Assembly (NCBI GenBank): GCA_009767595.1
Contig: VSDK01004339.1
Coordinates: 463,257 to 527,256 of the forward strand
Origin: Symbiodinium kawagutii
Taxonomy: Eukaryota > Sar > Dinophyceae > Suessiales > Symbiodiniaceae
Direction of reading: 5' to 3'
Length of the DNA stretch: 64,000 nucleotides
Below, one piece after another: positions 54,494 through 64,000 of the stretch (positions within the stretch are counted from its first letter, which is position 1; each line of letters starts with the position of its first letter). The notes under the pieces are model-generated. The model saw nothing but the letters and a program-made list of their open reading frames with translations, did no database searches and was not told the DNA's origin. Made by a program: the position numbers and the translations under genes.

Positions 54494-54618
54494 GCAGCAC
54501 CAGATGCACCGTGACACGTCTCCATGTCAGCCAGTCACAGTGGTGCTTCTTTAAGGCCAGGATGCCAAATCGTGATGGTGCCCGTTCAGTTTGGGGTGCC
54601 GCAGAACATGATTTTTGA
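54494..54618 (+). CDS. Candidate terminal exon after family A element
   Basis: After ACATGTAG: (G)STRCTVTRLHVSQSQWCFF, KARMPNRDGARSVWGAAEHD F, stop. In phase with 54307-54376 if the intron is 54377-54493. Confidence 0.45.
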
Positions 54619-54788
54619 GGACCCACGTTGTTTTCGACCGCACGAACAGCTGAATGTGATTGAATGTGTCACTGCAAACCTGGGGTAGAACATATAATGG
54701 ATAGATATGGAAGCTTTCTAAAAGATCAAAGAGGACATAACAGGACGTCATGAATGTCTAAAGTTTGCCGAGTTGCTCCCCATTGCAG

Positions 54789-54893
54789 GAGCAAATGTCA
54801 TCAGATCAAATGGCGTCAATGATGCCGCCCAGTCCTCCTTATGGAGGTTCGATTCGTGGCCCCGGCTCCATGCAGTGTGGAATTTGGTCCTGA
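54789..54893 (+). CDS. Candidate terminal exon, Met/Pro/Gly-rich
   Basis: Acceptor CCCCATTGCAG, phase 0: EQMSSDQMASMMPPSPPYGG, SIRGPGSMQCGIWS, stop. Good coding bias; likely a disordered tail. Confidence 0.55.
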   Translation, partial: EQMSSDQMASMMPPSPPYGGSIRGPGSMQCGIWS

Positions 54894-55027
54894 AAAAATT
54901 GAAACCTCTTTAGGTAGGTTACTCTGCGGACGCATCATTTAGATGTATTATTGTTTTTATTTGTCATTTAGATGTTTTTTGGGTTGCTATTTTGGTGTAT
55001 TTTGATGGTCTATTTTGATGATTTTAG

Positions 55028-55087
55028 GGAAAGCTATCTCAAAAGAGGGCCAAGGAAAAGGACCGGGGATTGTTGCAGCATTACTGA
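55028..55087 (+). CDS. Candidate terminal exon, basic
   Basis: After TGATTTTAG: GKLSQKRAKEKDRGLLQHY, stop. Short and Lys/Arg-rich. Confidence 0.4.
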   Translation, partial: GKLSQKRAKEKDRGLLQHY

Positions 55088-55735
55088 TTAGGAGCTGGAC
55101 GCCGATTCAGGGGCTCACTAGTTACTGTCCATTGAACATCATCCGGGAGCTTTTCCATCAATGGTTTCAGGCTCTCAACACTAGGTGCTGTTTCTCTTCT
55201 CAGCCTGGAAGGCTGTAAAAGAACCAACATGTGCCCAGATTGAACCTTGAGAGGTTGGTGGTTACAAACACATTTTTCCTTAGCAATTGTTAACACATGG
55301 TTGGTTGACTACTATGATTCATAGGGATTAAAACCACCAACGAGGTAGTGGTTTAACCATTGTTGCTTATTATCCCATGTCATTCACCACTAGTCGCCAT
55401 TATTATCCATCATTAACCAGTATCAAACACTATCAAACATGGTGAAAACCTAGCAATGTGTTAAGTGAACAGCCTTCAGCATGTTGGATCACTTGGATCT
55501 CCAAGATTGGAACTTGGATCGCCATTGTTACTTGGATTAGTGTTCACCATGTTGGATCGCCATTATTACCCATCATTAACCATCATCAAACACTATCAAA
55601 CATGGTGAAAACCAACCAATGTGTTAAGTGAACAGCCTTCAGCATGTTGGTTTTCATTAACCTGGTTACGCCCTGGTTTAAACATGGTGAAAACACCATT
55701 CACTGGTTGGTGTTTTCACAATGTTTTCACCATGT
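55088..55735. other. Intron-like, contains a local duplication
   Basis: ATTAACC/ACTATCAAACATGGTGAA and CAGCCTTCAGCATGTTGG each occur twice (around 55425-55485 and 55585-55650), pointing to a duplication of about 160 bp. No exon seen. Confidence 0.6.
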
Positions 55736-55738
55736 TTC

Positions 55739-55911
55739 ACATGGGCATCAGCCCTGGAAGCCACCAGGGATGCAGATGATGACGATGCCCTGCGAGCTCC
55801 CTGCGACGTTCCTTGGAGACGCGAGACGCGCGGCTGCGCGGCGTGGCGTCGCATGTCCATCACCGGAGACGGGCATGGGAGGTTGAAACAGAACCATTTA
55901 GACACTATGAG
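55739..55911 (+). CDS. Candidate exon, GC-rich, frame uncertain
   Basis: Two open frames: WASALEATRDADDDDALRAP with WRRETRGCAAWRRMSITGDG, or MPCELPATFLGDARRAAARR. It lies in an otherwise AT-rich stretch. Confidence 0.35.
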
Positions 55912-55914
55912 TGT

Positions 55915-56345
55915 CTAAATATAGTAAATATATGGTAGAAATGTATATATAAATATGGTATAAATATGGTAAATATGGCAAATATATGGTACAAATATGG
56001 TCAATATATGATATATGCCATTATGGTATAAATATGGTTTTAGACACTATATGGTATAAATATGGTAAACATATGGTAGAATGGTGTGAATGGTGAATTA
56101 GACACTATATGGTATGAATATGAAATAAATATGGTGATAGACAAATATGGTGAATATTTGAAATATGGTGATATGACAGTGGTGAATATATATATATATA
56201 TGAAATATGGTGTATTCTACCCATGAATATGGTAAATATATGATATATGGTAGAATGTTTAGCTATGGTGATATGATAGTGGTTACTATGGTGATATAAT
56301 TGTGAAACGTATGGTATAAATATGGTGATATGATAGTGGCTACTA
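55915..56345. repeat. TATGGTAAATA array
   Basis: Degenerate AATATGGTATAAATATGGTA units over 430 bp with GTGATATGATAGTGG variants at the end. Confidence 0.93.
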
Positions 56346-56736
56346 TATGCCTTCACTATTGACACTTGCAGAAATACAGTATATGGCTATGGGACATGAT
56401 GTGACATGATCCATTAAGAATCACCATATTTTTATGGGACGAATCCATTAAGAATCACCATATTTTTATGAGACGAATCCATAAACTCCGGTAATTCAAC
56501 ATGGAAAATCCTTATCTTTCATAGAGAAACCCTGGGAAATGATCCATTGAGATGGTGGATCTTGTTCGCAAGCCATGGACAGAGGGTAGCCATGGTTGAT
56601 ATCTGACGGTAGCATACCACATTTGAAAGCCACACGTACTGAAATACATATATATATATAGGTAATTATAGGTATATGTATATAGTTATTTGGTTGATAT
56701 TTTTCCATCATACCACAATTGAAAACCACTTTTCAG

Positions 56737-56816
56737 ATCCAGATTTACCACTTCAGCTACCTGCGGTGCTTCATCCGCTGGCTGAAAACGCGTCAGCTGT
56801 GCTTTGGTCAAGGATG
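56737..56816 (+). CDS. Candidate exon with strong splice sites
   Basis: Acceptor CCACTTTTCAG, frame IQIYHFSYLRCFIRWLKTRQ, LCFGQG, donor ATG|GTAAGG. Aromatic and basic, with high third-position GC. Unrecognised. Confidence 0.6.
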
Positions 56817-57085
56817 GTAAGGGCTTATTGAACAAACCCATGAAGTTCATGAGCAGTGCAAGTTATATAATATATTGATATTGGTAGTTAAGATTAATCC
56901 TTGCCATTGATTTTTGACATGATAAACTAACAATCATGATATTGTTAATTATTGATGGCAATTGACATTGATTATTCAGATGTAGTATTGAGATAGTATG
57001 GGCAATTCAGCCTAATTGAAAACCAATAGCATCAATCAAATTTACCCTAGTCTTAGATTAGATACTAAATTGAACTACTTGCTAG

Positions 57086-57229
57086 CCAGCAAGCATATCC
57101 CTGACCAATGGCGGATCCACCTATGCTTTGCACCAGCAATCAGTACCTCATCGGGAGATCATCAAGATCTCACTGACCCATGGAACCACCATTTGGATAT
57201 GCCCTTTCGCAATCGGAGATCCATCATAG
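57086..57229 (+). CDS. Candidate exon
   Basis: After ACTTGCTAG, phase 0: PASISLTNGGSTYALHQQSV, PHREIIKISLTHGTTIWICP, FAIGDPS, stop. Another frame (KHIPDQWRIHLCFAPAIST) is open too. Confidence 0.4.
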   Translation, partial: PASISLTNGGSTYALHQQSVPHREIIKISLTHGTTIWICPFAIGDPS

Positions 57230-57467
57230 AAATAGCTGATTTCCGAGGTAATTCCCCAAAAATTTGAGGATTTTTCATTGCCAGATTCGTTTACAAGAGG
57301 GTATGTGGTCATGTCCTCAGCCAGTAGGTTGTTTTTTGGCCTTGAGTTTCGGCCTCCTTTGAATGTAAGCCTGCTGGGGCATTTTTGAGCCAAGTCCTTG
57401 CCCTACCAACTGTCGGTTTCCCTGTCATTTCTGTAACGACACACAGAAGCGCAAGGTACAATCTAAT

Positions 57468-57545
57468 TACCATTTTTACGTGGTTTCCCAGGGTTTCCCT
57501 TTAGAATATGGTGATTCTCCATTGCCATGTTAGTTTATCAGAGGG
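57468..57545. mobile_element. Family D element, right part
   Basis: CCCAGGGTTTCCCTTTAGAA, CTCCATTGCCATGTTAGTTT, ATCAGAGGG then TA. The left inverted repeat is lost. The trailing TAG serves as acceptor for the next candidate exon. Confidence 0.75.
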
Positions 57546-57548
57546 TAG

Positions 57549-57632
57549 ATCGTTTGTCTCCGGAAACCGAGGCCCGAAACCGTGCCTCAGATCGAACCGG
57601 AAGTGGAAGCCACAGTTGAGGCACATTCGTGA
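57549..57632 (+). CDS. Candidate terminal exon, Pro/Glu-rich
   Basis: After GAGGGTAG: IVCLRKPRPETVPQIEPEVE, ATVEAHS, stop, phase 0. Good coding bias. Confidence 0.5.
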   Translation: MVCLRKPRPETVPQIEPEVEATVEAHS

Positions 57633-57653
57633 CATGTGTTGGTTGGGGGGCAG

Positions 57654-57761
57654 GTTAAGGTTCAACTTTGGTCGTTACCCTTCGCGCAATCCAAGCAGAA
57701 AGATAAGTACCCTGCAGTAAAATCAGTGAAGGTCGACTGTATGGGGAAACGGCTCACAAAT
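57654..57761 (+). CDS. Candidate exon
   Basis: After GGGGGGCAG, phase 0: VKVQLWSLPFAQSKQKDKYP, AVKSVKVDCMGKRLTN. The frame continues through a family D scrap (57762-57813), so the 3' end is approximate. Confidence 0.45.
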
Positions 57762-57813
57762 GTCCTTCTTAAGGTAGCGGTTCTCCATTGCAATCTTGAC
57801 CTATCAGAGGGTA
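57762..57813. mobile_element. Family D fragment
   Basis: TTCTCCATTGCAATCTTGAC, CTATCAGAGGGTA: the right end only. Confidence 0.6.
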
Positions 57814-58075
57814 TACAAGTGTCCCTTCAGTTGTCTGTAAACAAAGGGTATCCACAAAACTTCCAGTCGCACATATTTGTAATTATTACCCTGGCGAAAA
57901 ACGATTGTGATATCCTGCTTTGATGAACGTGCTTAGTGTTGCTAACCCTTGAGAACTTGCGGCCTCCAATCTATGTATATGTAAATTGAGTAATTGATTG
58001 TATATATGTATATAAACAAATACATGAATATGCATATGCAAATATATGAATATATGCATATTGAAATTTATACAC

Positions 58076-58140
58076 ATGTTTTTTGGGGTCAACGTTGGCT
58101 GCTATGATGTCATGACTGAGTACCTGGGAAATGACTACAG
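58076..58140 (+). CDS. Candidate first exon
   Basis: MFFGVNVGCYDVMTEYLGND Y, donor CAG|GTTATG. No acceptor is near, so ATG at 58076 may be a true start. Confidence 0.4.
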
Positions 58141-58209
58141 GTTATGTAACTAGCTGGCTCATGGTTGATACAGCTGAGGATAATAACTAACAATTATAGG
58201 CGATATACC

Positions 58210-58565
58210 AGCTATATTTACATATGTAAATTTGCAAATATATATGCATATATATACGAGTATACATATATAATTATATATATATACATATGTATATATA
58301 TATATAGTTGTACAGAGATATATATATATATATATTTATATTACATATAGATTTACTTGTAATCATATGTATATATCATGTACATGTATGTTTTTTCATA
58401 TGTATACATATATATATATATATATTCATACCAATATACATATACATATATAAATGTATTTGTCCCCAAATGTATCTATTTATATATATATATATTGTTT
58501 TTTACATGTATATTTTTTCATGTATGTATGTATATATATACATATATATATATATTGTGGTGCAG
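58210..58565. repeat. TATA-rich microsatellite block
   Basis: ATATATATA/ACATATGTATA runs. Tyr/Ile-rich frames are artefacts. A second block lies at 58755-58815. Confidence 0.95.
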
Positions 58566-59276
58566 TTTGTGAGAGCGTATTGACAGCGAAAAACATGATG
58601 ACTGGCCATTATTCCTGTACATAACCCTGATCAATTGACCGTTCTATGAACACTATATACCATTCATGCCTTTAATTACATGCAATTAGTCCCATTATAG
58701 CATAATCCCATGATCGCTCTCTCTCTCTGTCTCCCTCTCCCTCTCAGAAAAATACATGCATATATATATATACATAATGTATATACATATATATATATAC
58801 TGTATATATATAGATATATGTTTTTTTGCAGATAATATCACACCTATCGTGATATCAACCATTATCATACAACCATGTTGCTGAAATTCATGCGCCGCTT
58901 CCATGATTGACAATCTGCTGTGGTGCTCTCTTGCCAGGAAAAAACATCCCAGTCACTCGGTCGGTAGCGTTTTGCAGCACTGGTGAACCAAGCAGTGTCC
59001 ATATGGGTGTGAAACCATGTGAAAAATATGAAACCGTGTGAAACTCAGTTTGTCAGCACAGCCTGTGCGAGCTTCAGCAATTAGTCCACAACACATTCTT
59101 TTCAGAACTTCATCATCATGTGTAGTGCACAGCTGATGTGTAGCTGGAGTTGTCATCATCCTCATCGTCGTCACTATCATCCATCATCCATAAACATCCG
59201 ATCATAATCCATCATAGCCATTCACAATGCTGTGATGTACCAAATTCTCATGCTGGTTGTGGCAATCACCCCGCAG

Positions 59277-59338
59277 GTGTCAAGGAATCCCAGCGGATCC
59301 AAGCATTTTGGGTAGCACCAAGCTGTTGTGAAACACAT
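59277..59338 (+). CDS. Candidate exon interrupted by a family B element
   Basis: After CACCCCGCAG: VKESQRIQAFWVAPSCCETH. If the element and one ACAT are removed the frame goes on APFFGCDHF to the donor TTT|GTAAGA at 59474, suggesting the element landed in an exon. Confidence 0.4.
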
Positions 59339-59453
59339 GGCTATGGGTTAATATTAATCAACCAACTCATGGGGGATGATCACCGACAATAGTAGGGAAA
59401 CCAATGGTATATGATGGAGAAACCAGGGGTAGAGGGTGAACTGACCCATAGCC
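59339..59453. mobile_element. Family B element
   Basis: GGCTATGGGTTAATATTAAT ... GTGAACTGACCCATAGCC with exact ACAT duplication. Confidence 0.92.
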
Positions 59454-59742
59454 ACATGCCCCTTTCTTTGGCTGCGATCATTTTGTAAGACACACACACA
59501 CACAGATCTGAGGAAAGGATTGAACCAACAGATTGTTCTGCAAAAAAAATGGTAAGTCAATAACCAACTAATTTTGCGAAGTAAATAACATATCCATTGA
59601 CTTGGTTGAACCAGATCTGAGGGGCTAGCCGATGACTGTTGATCCCAATCATTCACTCAAGCTGGCAAGCTGGAAGTGGAACATCCACCGTTGATGTCCA
59701 GCTGATGTCCAGCTGGGTTTTTAATCAGAAATGGCCATATAT

Positions 59743-59857
59743 GGCTGTGGGTCAAGCAGTTAACCAACCAACTAGTAGGGGATAATCACCAACAATGATA
59801 AGGAAAACAAAGGTTAATGATAGGGGAAGCAGGGGTACAGGGTTTTGACCCACTGCC
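59743..59857. mobile_element. Family B element
   Basis: GGCTGTGGGTCAAGCAGTTA ... GGTTTTGACCCACTGCC; flanks ATAT/ATTC do not match. Confidence 0.88.
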
Positions 59858-59893
59858 ATTCATAGCTCATTCCAGCTGTCTATCCCAGCTTAG

Positions 59894-60051
59894 TTTACCA
59901 CGGCAGGGAATTTTCTAGGCCTGCGTCCCGGCACGGGAAGGAACTGCTGCAGTGCGATAAAGTGTTGGGAATGGGGTGCGCAAGGCATAGAGGTTTGTAC
60001 CATGGGCCCCCAAAAGCACTAAACACCTGGGGAAACGCCTCACAAAAGTGA
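59894..60051 (+). CDS. Candidate exon, basic/His-rich
   Basis: After CCCAGCTTAG: FSRPASRHGKELLQCDKVLG, MGCARHRGLYHGPPKALNTW, GNASQK, then stop or donor AAA|GTGATC. A long protein-like frame. Unrecognised. Confidence 0.55.
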
Positions 60052-60699
60052 TCACTCACCATGATACATAGGTTTGTAGCCTCCAAGATAGACGTTATAG
60101 CCTCATGATGTCTCATGATGGCTTTGGGGGCCAATCATAGAACATGATTCTCAATTCACTGTTGCGAACAATGGTTGTTGTGATATTTGTAATCAACCAT
60201 TTGTAAGTTGTACAGGGTTGTAATGATTGCCGTCAATGAATGATTCAGGCATCGACAAGCTTGTGGGCTTGGCTTGACAAACCTTGACTCAACACAGGAA
60301 TGGGGGAAATGAATCATTACCGTAAGCATCATATGAAATGCATATTTGAGCAGGTATTGATATCATTGATATTTGTGGTAAATTTCTATCTGTAGCAATC
60401 ATATGAAGCATCGTTATCTGAGCATTGCTGTCAAACAAGGTGTAAACCATCTGCGATAATCAGTAATGAAATATGTTTCAATCATATTGAGATAGGTACC
60501 TACTCAGTACTCTCTTCATTTTTCGGGATGTCAGGGGTACTTGTCCTTGACAACCGTGTCCATACTTTGACGTTCTCCCATCAACCTCGGCAGTGACAGT
60601 AGCAATATCAGATCCCGCATTGGAAATATTTTTGTGCACACATGGCTTTGTCCAAGAATGGTGGGGGCCCCAAGAGATGGTGGTTTTTGTTTGCATCAT

Positions 60700-61170
60700 G
60701 GTTCATGATTAGATAATACAAGGTGGGCCCCCCTAGTTTTAAGTTGATTAAGAAGCCATCTAATTATACGCACAGACGCCGTGGTTTGCCCAGAGGGCAA
60801 ACCATGGCTGTTCCTATCAATTGAACATTGCTCGAAGAATTAGTGAGAAACACTGGCCATACGCAGTGATTCAGGGTTTAGGGTTTCAGGGTTTAGGTTT
60901 TAGGGTTTAGGGTTTTAGGGTTTTAGGGTTTAGGTTTTAGGGTTTAGGGTTTTAGGGTTTTAGGGTTTAGGGTTTTTGCTTTTTAGGGTTTAGGGCTTAG
61001 GGCTTCTTGATTCTCAGAGTTTCAAAACAACGGGCCTGCAAAGGGTTTTGAACAGTTGACAAGACTAACTTCTGGGCAGGTCTTGTGCATCCGGGCAAAC
61101 CATGGAGTTTTGCCGTAATTATAGTTATATCAGTTATATCTACCAAAGCTGGTAGGTTCATGATTAGATA
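60700..61170. mobile_element. Insertion with telomere-like core, flanked by 16-bp direct repeats
   Basis: GGTTCATGATTAGATA occurs at 60700-60715 and 61155-61170. Between them: the left end of a family C element (CAAGGTGGGCCCCCCTAG), two GGCAAACCATGG-like words, a TTTAGGG block, and CAGTTATATCTACC as in family C. A 16-bp duplication suggests a single insertion event. Confidence 0.65.
60871..61000. repeat. Interstitial telomere repeat, TTTAGGG type
   Basis: About 16 copies of TTTAGGG and TTTTAGGG variants with degenerate ends. TTTAGGG is the plant-type telomere repeat also reported from dinoflagellates. Confidence 0.95.
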
Positions 61171-61222
61171 GTAAGTACCACCATTTCTGGATAGCGTTCA
61201 CTACTAAATTTTGTCCCACGAG

Positions 61223-61358
61223 GTACTGTGGCTACAACACGGACGACGAGTGCGAGTCAGTTTTTGGAGATGTGGGGACTGTGAGCCGTTGTGCCGGGTC
61301 GGGACCCATGGACATGCCAAGCATAACCGATCACATGGTTGAGCAGCTGGGTTCATGA
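61223..61358 (+). CDS. Candidate exon, Cys/Asp-rich
   Basis: After TCCCACGAG: YCGYNTDDECESVFGDVGTV, SRCAGSGPMDMPSITDHMVE, QLGS, stop. Convincing composition. Unrecognised. Confidence 0.55.
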
Positions 61359-61417
61359 CCATGGTTATCATTCCTTACAAGGTGAACTGACCTCTATGAC
61401 CGTGGGTCGATGATCAG

Positions 61418-61569
61418 TTACTGAGGATGCACTTCCAAGCAGGATGCACTGCAGACACTGCACCTACCACAGAGAAATTCCCATGGACAACCAGGTCTGC
61501 AGGGCCCAGCCTGTGAACCATCGAGGGATTGACCAAAAGTTTCTCGTTCGGCATACCTTGATTGATTGA
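61418..61569 (+). CDS. Candidate exon, Cys/His-rich
   Basis: After CGATGATCAG: TEDALPSRMHCRHCTYHREI, PMDNQVCRAQPVNHRGIDQK, FLVRHTLID, stop. CxxC and His residues could bind metal, but no known finger pattern is complete. Confidence 0.5.
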
Positions 61570-61720
61570 TTTAAGTACCCGGCATGCTTTCAAATGGAAG
61601 CCACTGTGGGACCTTTTAGTCAATAACCCCTACTGTTAGATGTCTCAAGGTCATACGGTATGCCAACAATCCTGAAGCTTTCAGCAGATGACAATAGGAT
61701 GTCTTGATGTTCGGGTGTGA

Positions 61721-61927
61721 GGCAGCAACGACAGCAGCAGCAAGAACAGCAGCAGTAGCAAGAACGGCAGCAAGAAAGGAGAAAGGGGGGCAAGGATGCC
61801 AAAGATAACAGAGATGCAGCCACCCCGAGCTGTTTTTTTTGCATGGGATTTCCCAGAGAGAGCATCCATGAATTTGTCCTGTTGCGAGGCTGCTGAGTGC
61901 ACAATGAGACGTCAGAAGACTTTCTGA
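61721..61927 (+). CDS. Candidate terminal exon, poly-Ser then mixed
   Basis: GSNDSSSKNSSSSKNGSKKG, ERGARMPKITEMQPPRAVFF, AWDFPERASMNLSCCEAAEC, TMRRQKTF, stop. The AGC repeats (61724-61780) code the Ser-rich start. A long - strand frame overlaps; I prefer + by composition and gene direction. Confidence 0.45.
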   Translation, partial: GSNDSSSKNSSSSKNGSKKGERGARMPKITEMQPPRAVFFAWDFPERASMNLSCCEAAECTMRRQKTF

Positions 61928-62026
61928 CGCTATGGATTATTATTCTGATCAGGGTTCGGGCCCTTGGACCTTGGGGATAGGTCACATGGTGCAGGGGGAG
62001 GGTAAGCCTGTCAAGTCCCTTCTCAG

Positions 62027-62100
62027 CTTCGAGAGATGCCAAGTGGAGATGGGTTGTGGACCGCCCCATCGGTGTTCGCTGGGTCCTTTGCCAGGGGCAG
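62027..62100 (+). CDS. Candidate exon, Cys/Pro/Gly-rich
   Basis: Acceptor CCCTTCTCAG: FERCQVEMGCGPPHRCSLGP, LPGA; donor CAG|GTATTT. Good splice sites. Confidence 0.5.
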
Positions 62101-62848
62101 GTATTTCTTGAGATTAGGGTATTTCAATGGTAGTTCCCTAAATCTTAATGAACAAAAAGATTTAGGGTAAATCTGAATGAACAAAAAGGTTTTCGGGTGC
62201 ACCATTTATAGACATCTCTATGATCCTCAAGATGTATAATATACTGTAATGAATCAGTTTGTAGTACTGTATATAACATGTATCTATATACATAAACAAT
62301 CTGGTATAAGTGAGTGGTTTCAAACTGAGCGCTGAATTGGGGTCATTACTTGGGGCTGGACTCAAACGTAGAAGAACATGAATCAAACAAATGTTCAACC
62401 CTCCTTTGTGAAACCGTTTCTCAGTCCGTGAAACTATGTGAAACGATTCCACCATGTATGCTAAGTGAGGGGAGTAGTAACTGCCGGGGGGTCCAGGGCT
62501 ACATGGTTCCGTAGTGTGCCAAATGGTCTCTGCTGATGCACGGTACGCATGAAGCTGGCTTTGCCCCACAAGCATGTGACAGGGTGGGCCCCCGATGATT
62601 GGATCCCGATGCATTTCTAGTAGAGAGAGGCTGTATAACTGTGTCCTAGCGATACATTAAGTGCGGATATGCAGCCTCAGACTAGGCATGCACAGAGTGG
62701 CTGCCCAGGTCTCGCAATGAGGAGGTCAGCGTTGGAGTCTATCTTGGTTGATTCGGGCGAAACCGTATCAACCGTGCTTGTGTCTTAGAGTCGTTGAGTG
62801 AGTCGATTGTTTCAAACGTTGGAATAGTTGAGTTGAGACCCGAAAGAG

Positions 62849-63133
62849 TTGTTGCCACAACTCTATAAAAGCCACATGTATCTTTTGAAGCAGGCTTGCG
62901 CATCCGCGGGAGGAGATATGAAGACGAATTCTCCAGAGCTGGCAATTGTGGTTGGATGTAGAAGAAGTTTACTTCTTGTCAATATCTGGCAGTGTTTGAC
63001 AGACACGAGCCTCTCCTCCCTTGATGCATATGTTTATCACTACGCTGAAGTTTTCAGATTCGGCAACGTTTTAGCTGTGGAATTGCCACGCAGTCTTAGG
63101 CAGGCAGCGGCCCAGGCCCCCATTTACATGTAA
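62849..63133 (+). CDS. Candidate ORF
   Basis: An open frame; from ATG at 62919 it reads MKTNSPELAIVVGCRRSLLL, VNIWQCLTDTSLSSLDAYVY, HYAEVFRFGNVLAVELPRSL, RQAAAQAPIYM, stop. Weak third-position bias. Confidence 0.35.
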   Translation: MLPQLYKSHMYLLKQACASAGGDMKTNSPELAIVVGCRRSLLLVNIWQCLTDTSLSSLDAYVYHYAEVFRFGNVLAVELPRSLRQAAAQAPIYM

Positions 63134-63255
63134 TGTTTGTTCATCACACGGTTTGATTAGTTCCATAGATGTAATTGTTGGTTTGTGTATTACACACACA
63201 CATATATATATATATATAATTGTTTCTTTACGATATCTCACACTCCATACCCTCC

Positions 63256-63258
63256 AGC

Positions 63259-63309
<51 letters not shown>
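63256..63309. repeat. ATC trinucleotide array
   Basis: Eighteen or so CAT/ATC units. Poly-Ser/Ile/Asp frames are artefacts. Confidence 0.97.
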
Positions 63310-63314
63310 GTTTC

Positions 63315-63599
63315 ATGGCCGTTTCAATGAATTGTTCTCACCGGGCAACAGCATGCTGCTACTGCCTGCTCAGAGACGAAACCCTGTGGCGTCCCAGTGA
63401 TTCGGATCGATTTTCGTTGCCAGGCTCAGTTTCATTATTTAGAACAAGTGCACTTGCGGTCACGTCTGGCTATTCAAAGATTGCCACATTAAATGGCCTC
63501 AGCAGATTATGGAAAACCAATCAGTTCAACAATGGAGTTCCGATGGTCGGCATATCCTTTGAGAAAATGATTCTCGGAACTCTCAGTGATAACATGTAA
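63315..63599 (+). CDS. Candidate exon
   Basis: MAVSMNCSHRATACCYCLLR, LWRPSDSDRFSLPGSVSLFR, TSGYSKIATLNGLSRLWKTN, GVPMVGISFEKMILGTLSDN, then ATG TAA or donor CAT|GTAAGA. Unrecognised. Confidence 0.4.
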   Translation: MAVSMNCSHRATACCYCLLRDETLWRPSDSDRFSLPGSVSLFRTSALAVTSGYSKIATLNGLSRLWKTNQFNNGVPMVGISFEKMILGTLSDNM

Positions 63600-63785
63600 G
63601 AACCAAGAATGGCTGTTGGTTTTAAACATTTTTTATTTTCCCTAGTAATTGTTCACAAATGGGGTTGAAACCACCTACCAGATATACATTTGAGTTGTTG
63701 AATTTGGAACCGGGAAATCATCACCAAAAGGGTGCCCAGCTTCCTCATTCATCTGAATGTTAGGGCCATGCAAATAAACCAATAC

Positions 63786-64000
63786 ATATATATATATACG
63801 TATGTAATGTAAGGTAATGTAATATAATGTAATGTAATGTAATGTCATGTCATGTAATGTAATGTAATGTCATGTAAAGCAATGTAATGTAATAAAATGT
63901 AATGTAATGTAATGTAATGTAATGTAATGTAATGTAATGTAATGTAATGTAATGTAATGTAATGTAATGTAATGTAATGTAATGTAATGTAATGTAATGT
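63786..64000. repeat. AATGT pentanucleotide array running off the window
   Basis: TAATGTAATG repeats, imperfect (CATGT, AAAGC variants) to about 63900, then perfect to the window end. Confidence 0.97.

Noticed and set aside
57380..57410. TTTTTGAGCCAAG resembling the dinoflagellate spliced leader
   Set aside because: Only a short partial and wrongly arranged match; no full 22-nt leader relic was found anywhere by eye.
58210..58600. Tyr/Ile-rich frames of 60-90 residues
   Set aside because: Microsatellite translation.
61620..62069. 149-residue minus-strand frame
   Set aside because: It owes its length to AGC repeats read as poly-Cys and overlaps better-composed + frames with splice sites.

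Overview
The window looks like draft nuclear sequence of a dinoflagellate, most likely in or near the Suessiales/Symbiodiniaceae. Four things point that way: AT-rich, repeat-filled introns broken by short GC-rich exon islands; introns that appear to use GC and GA as well as GT donors; an interstitial block of TTTAGGG-type telomere repeat; and a Ty1/copia polyprotein of the kind common in these algae. Every coding stretch I can support is on the + strand, which fits the one-way gene arrays of dinoflagellates. A 10-base N gap at 28029-28038 shows this is scaffolded assembly.

0-4.5 kb: the 3' half of a ribonucleotide reductase small-subunit (R2) gene, spread over six short exons (285-4485) and ending in the R1-binding tail LDADF. 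5-15.5 kb: GC islands that read as exons of unrecognised genes, among transposon-like inverted-repeat elements. 16.3-18.1 kb: a long open frame with a PX (phosphoinositide-binding) domain followed by a kinase-like domain that lacks catalytic residues. 18.5-20.2 kb: unrecognised exons. 20.8-28.0 kb: a nearly intact copia-type retrotransposon (gag, protease, methyltransferase-like region, integrase, RT, RNase H), a second ORF, and a 94-bp direct repeat at both ends. 28.1-63.6 kb: more than thirty candidate exons of unrecognised proteins in a sea of simple repeats and short inverted-repeat elements; the window ends in a pentanucleotide array.

At least four families of roughly 80-130 bp elements with terminal inverted repeats (called A-D here) sit in introns. 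Families A and B have about 4-bp AT-rich target duplications; C and D have TA. Their ends carry GT and AG dinucleotides, many copies lie within 50 bp of an exon, and one A copy nearly fills a candidate intron. I treat these as possible intron-generating (introner-like) elements, which is an inference. Introns also tend to be rich in TGGTT-type motifs in their 5' half and in the complement AACCA in their 3' half.

Only the R2 gene, the PX/pseudokinase frame and the retrotransposon are recognised with confidence. The other exons are called from an open frame, GC-rich third positions and plausible splice sites; they are unnamed and not joined into genes.
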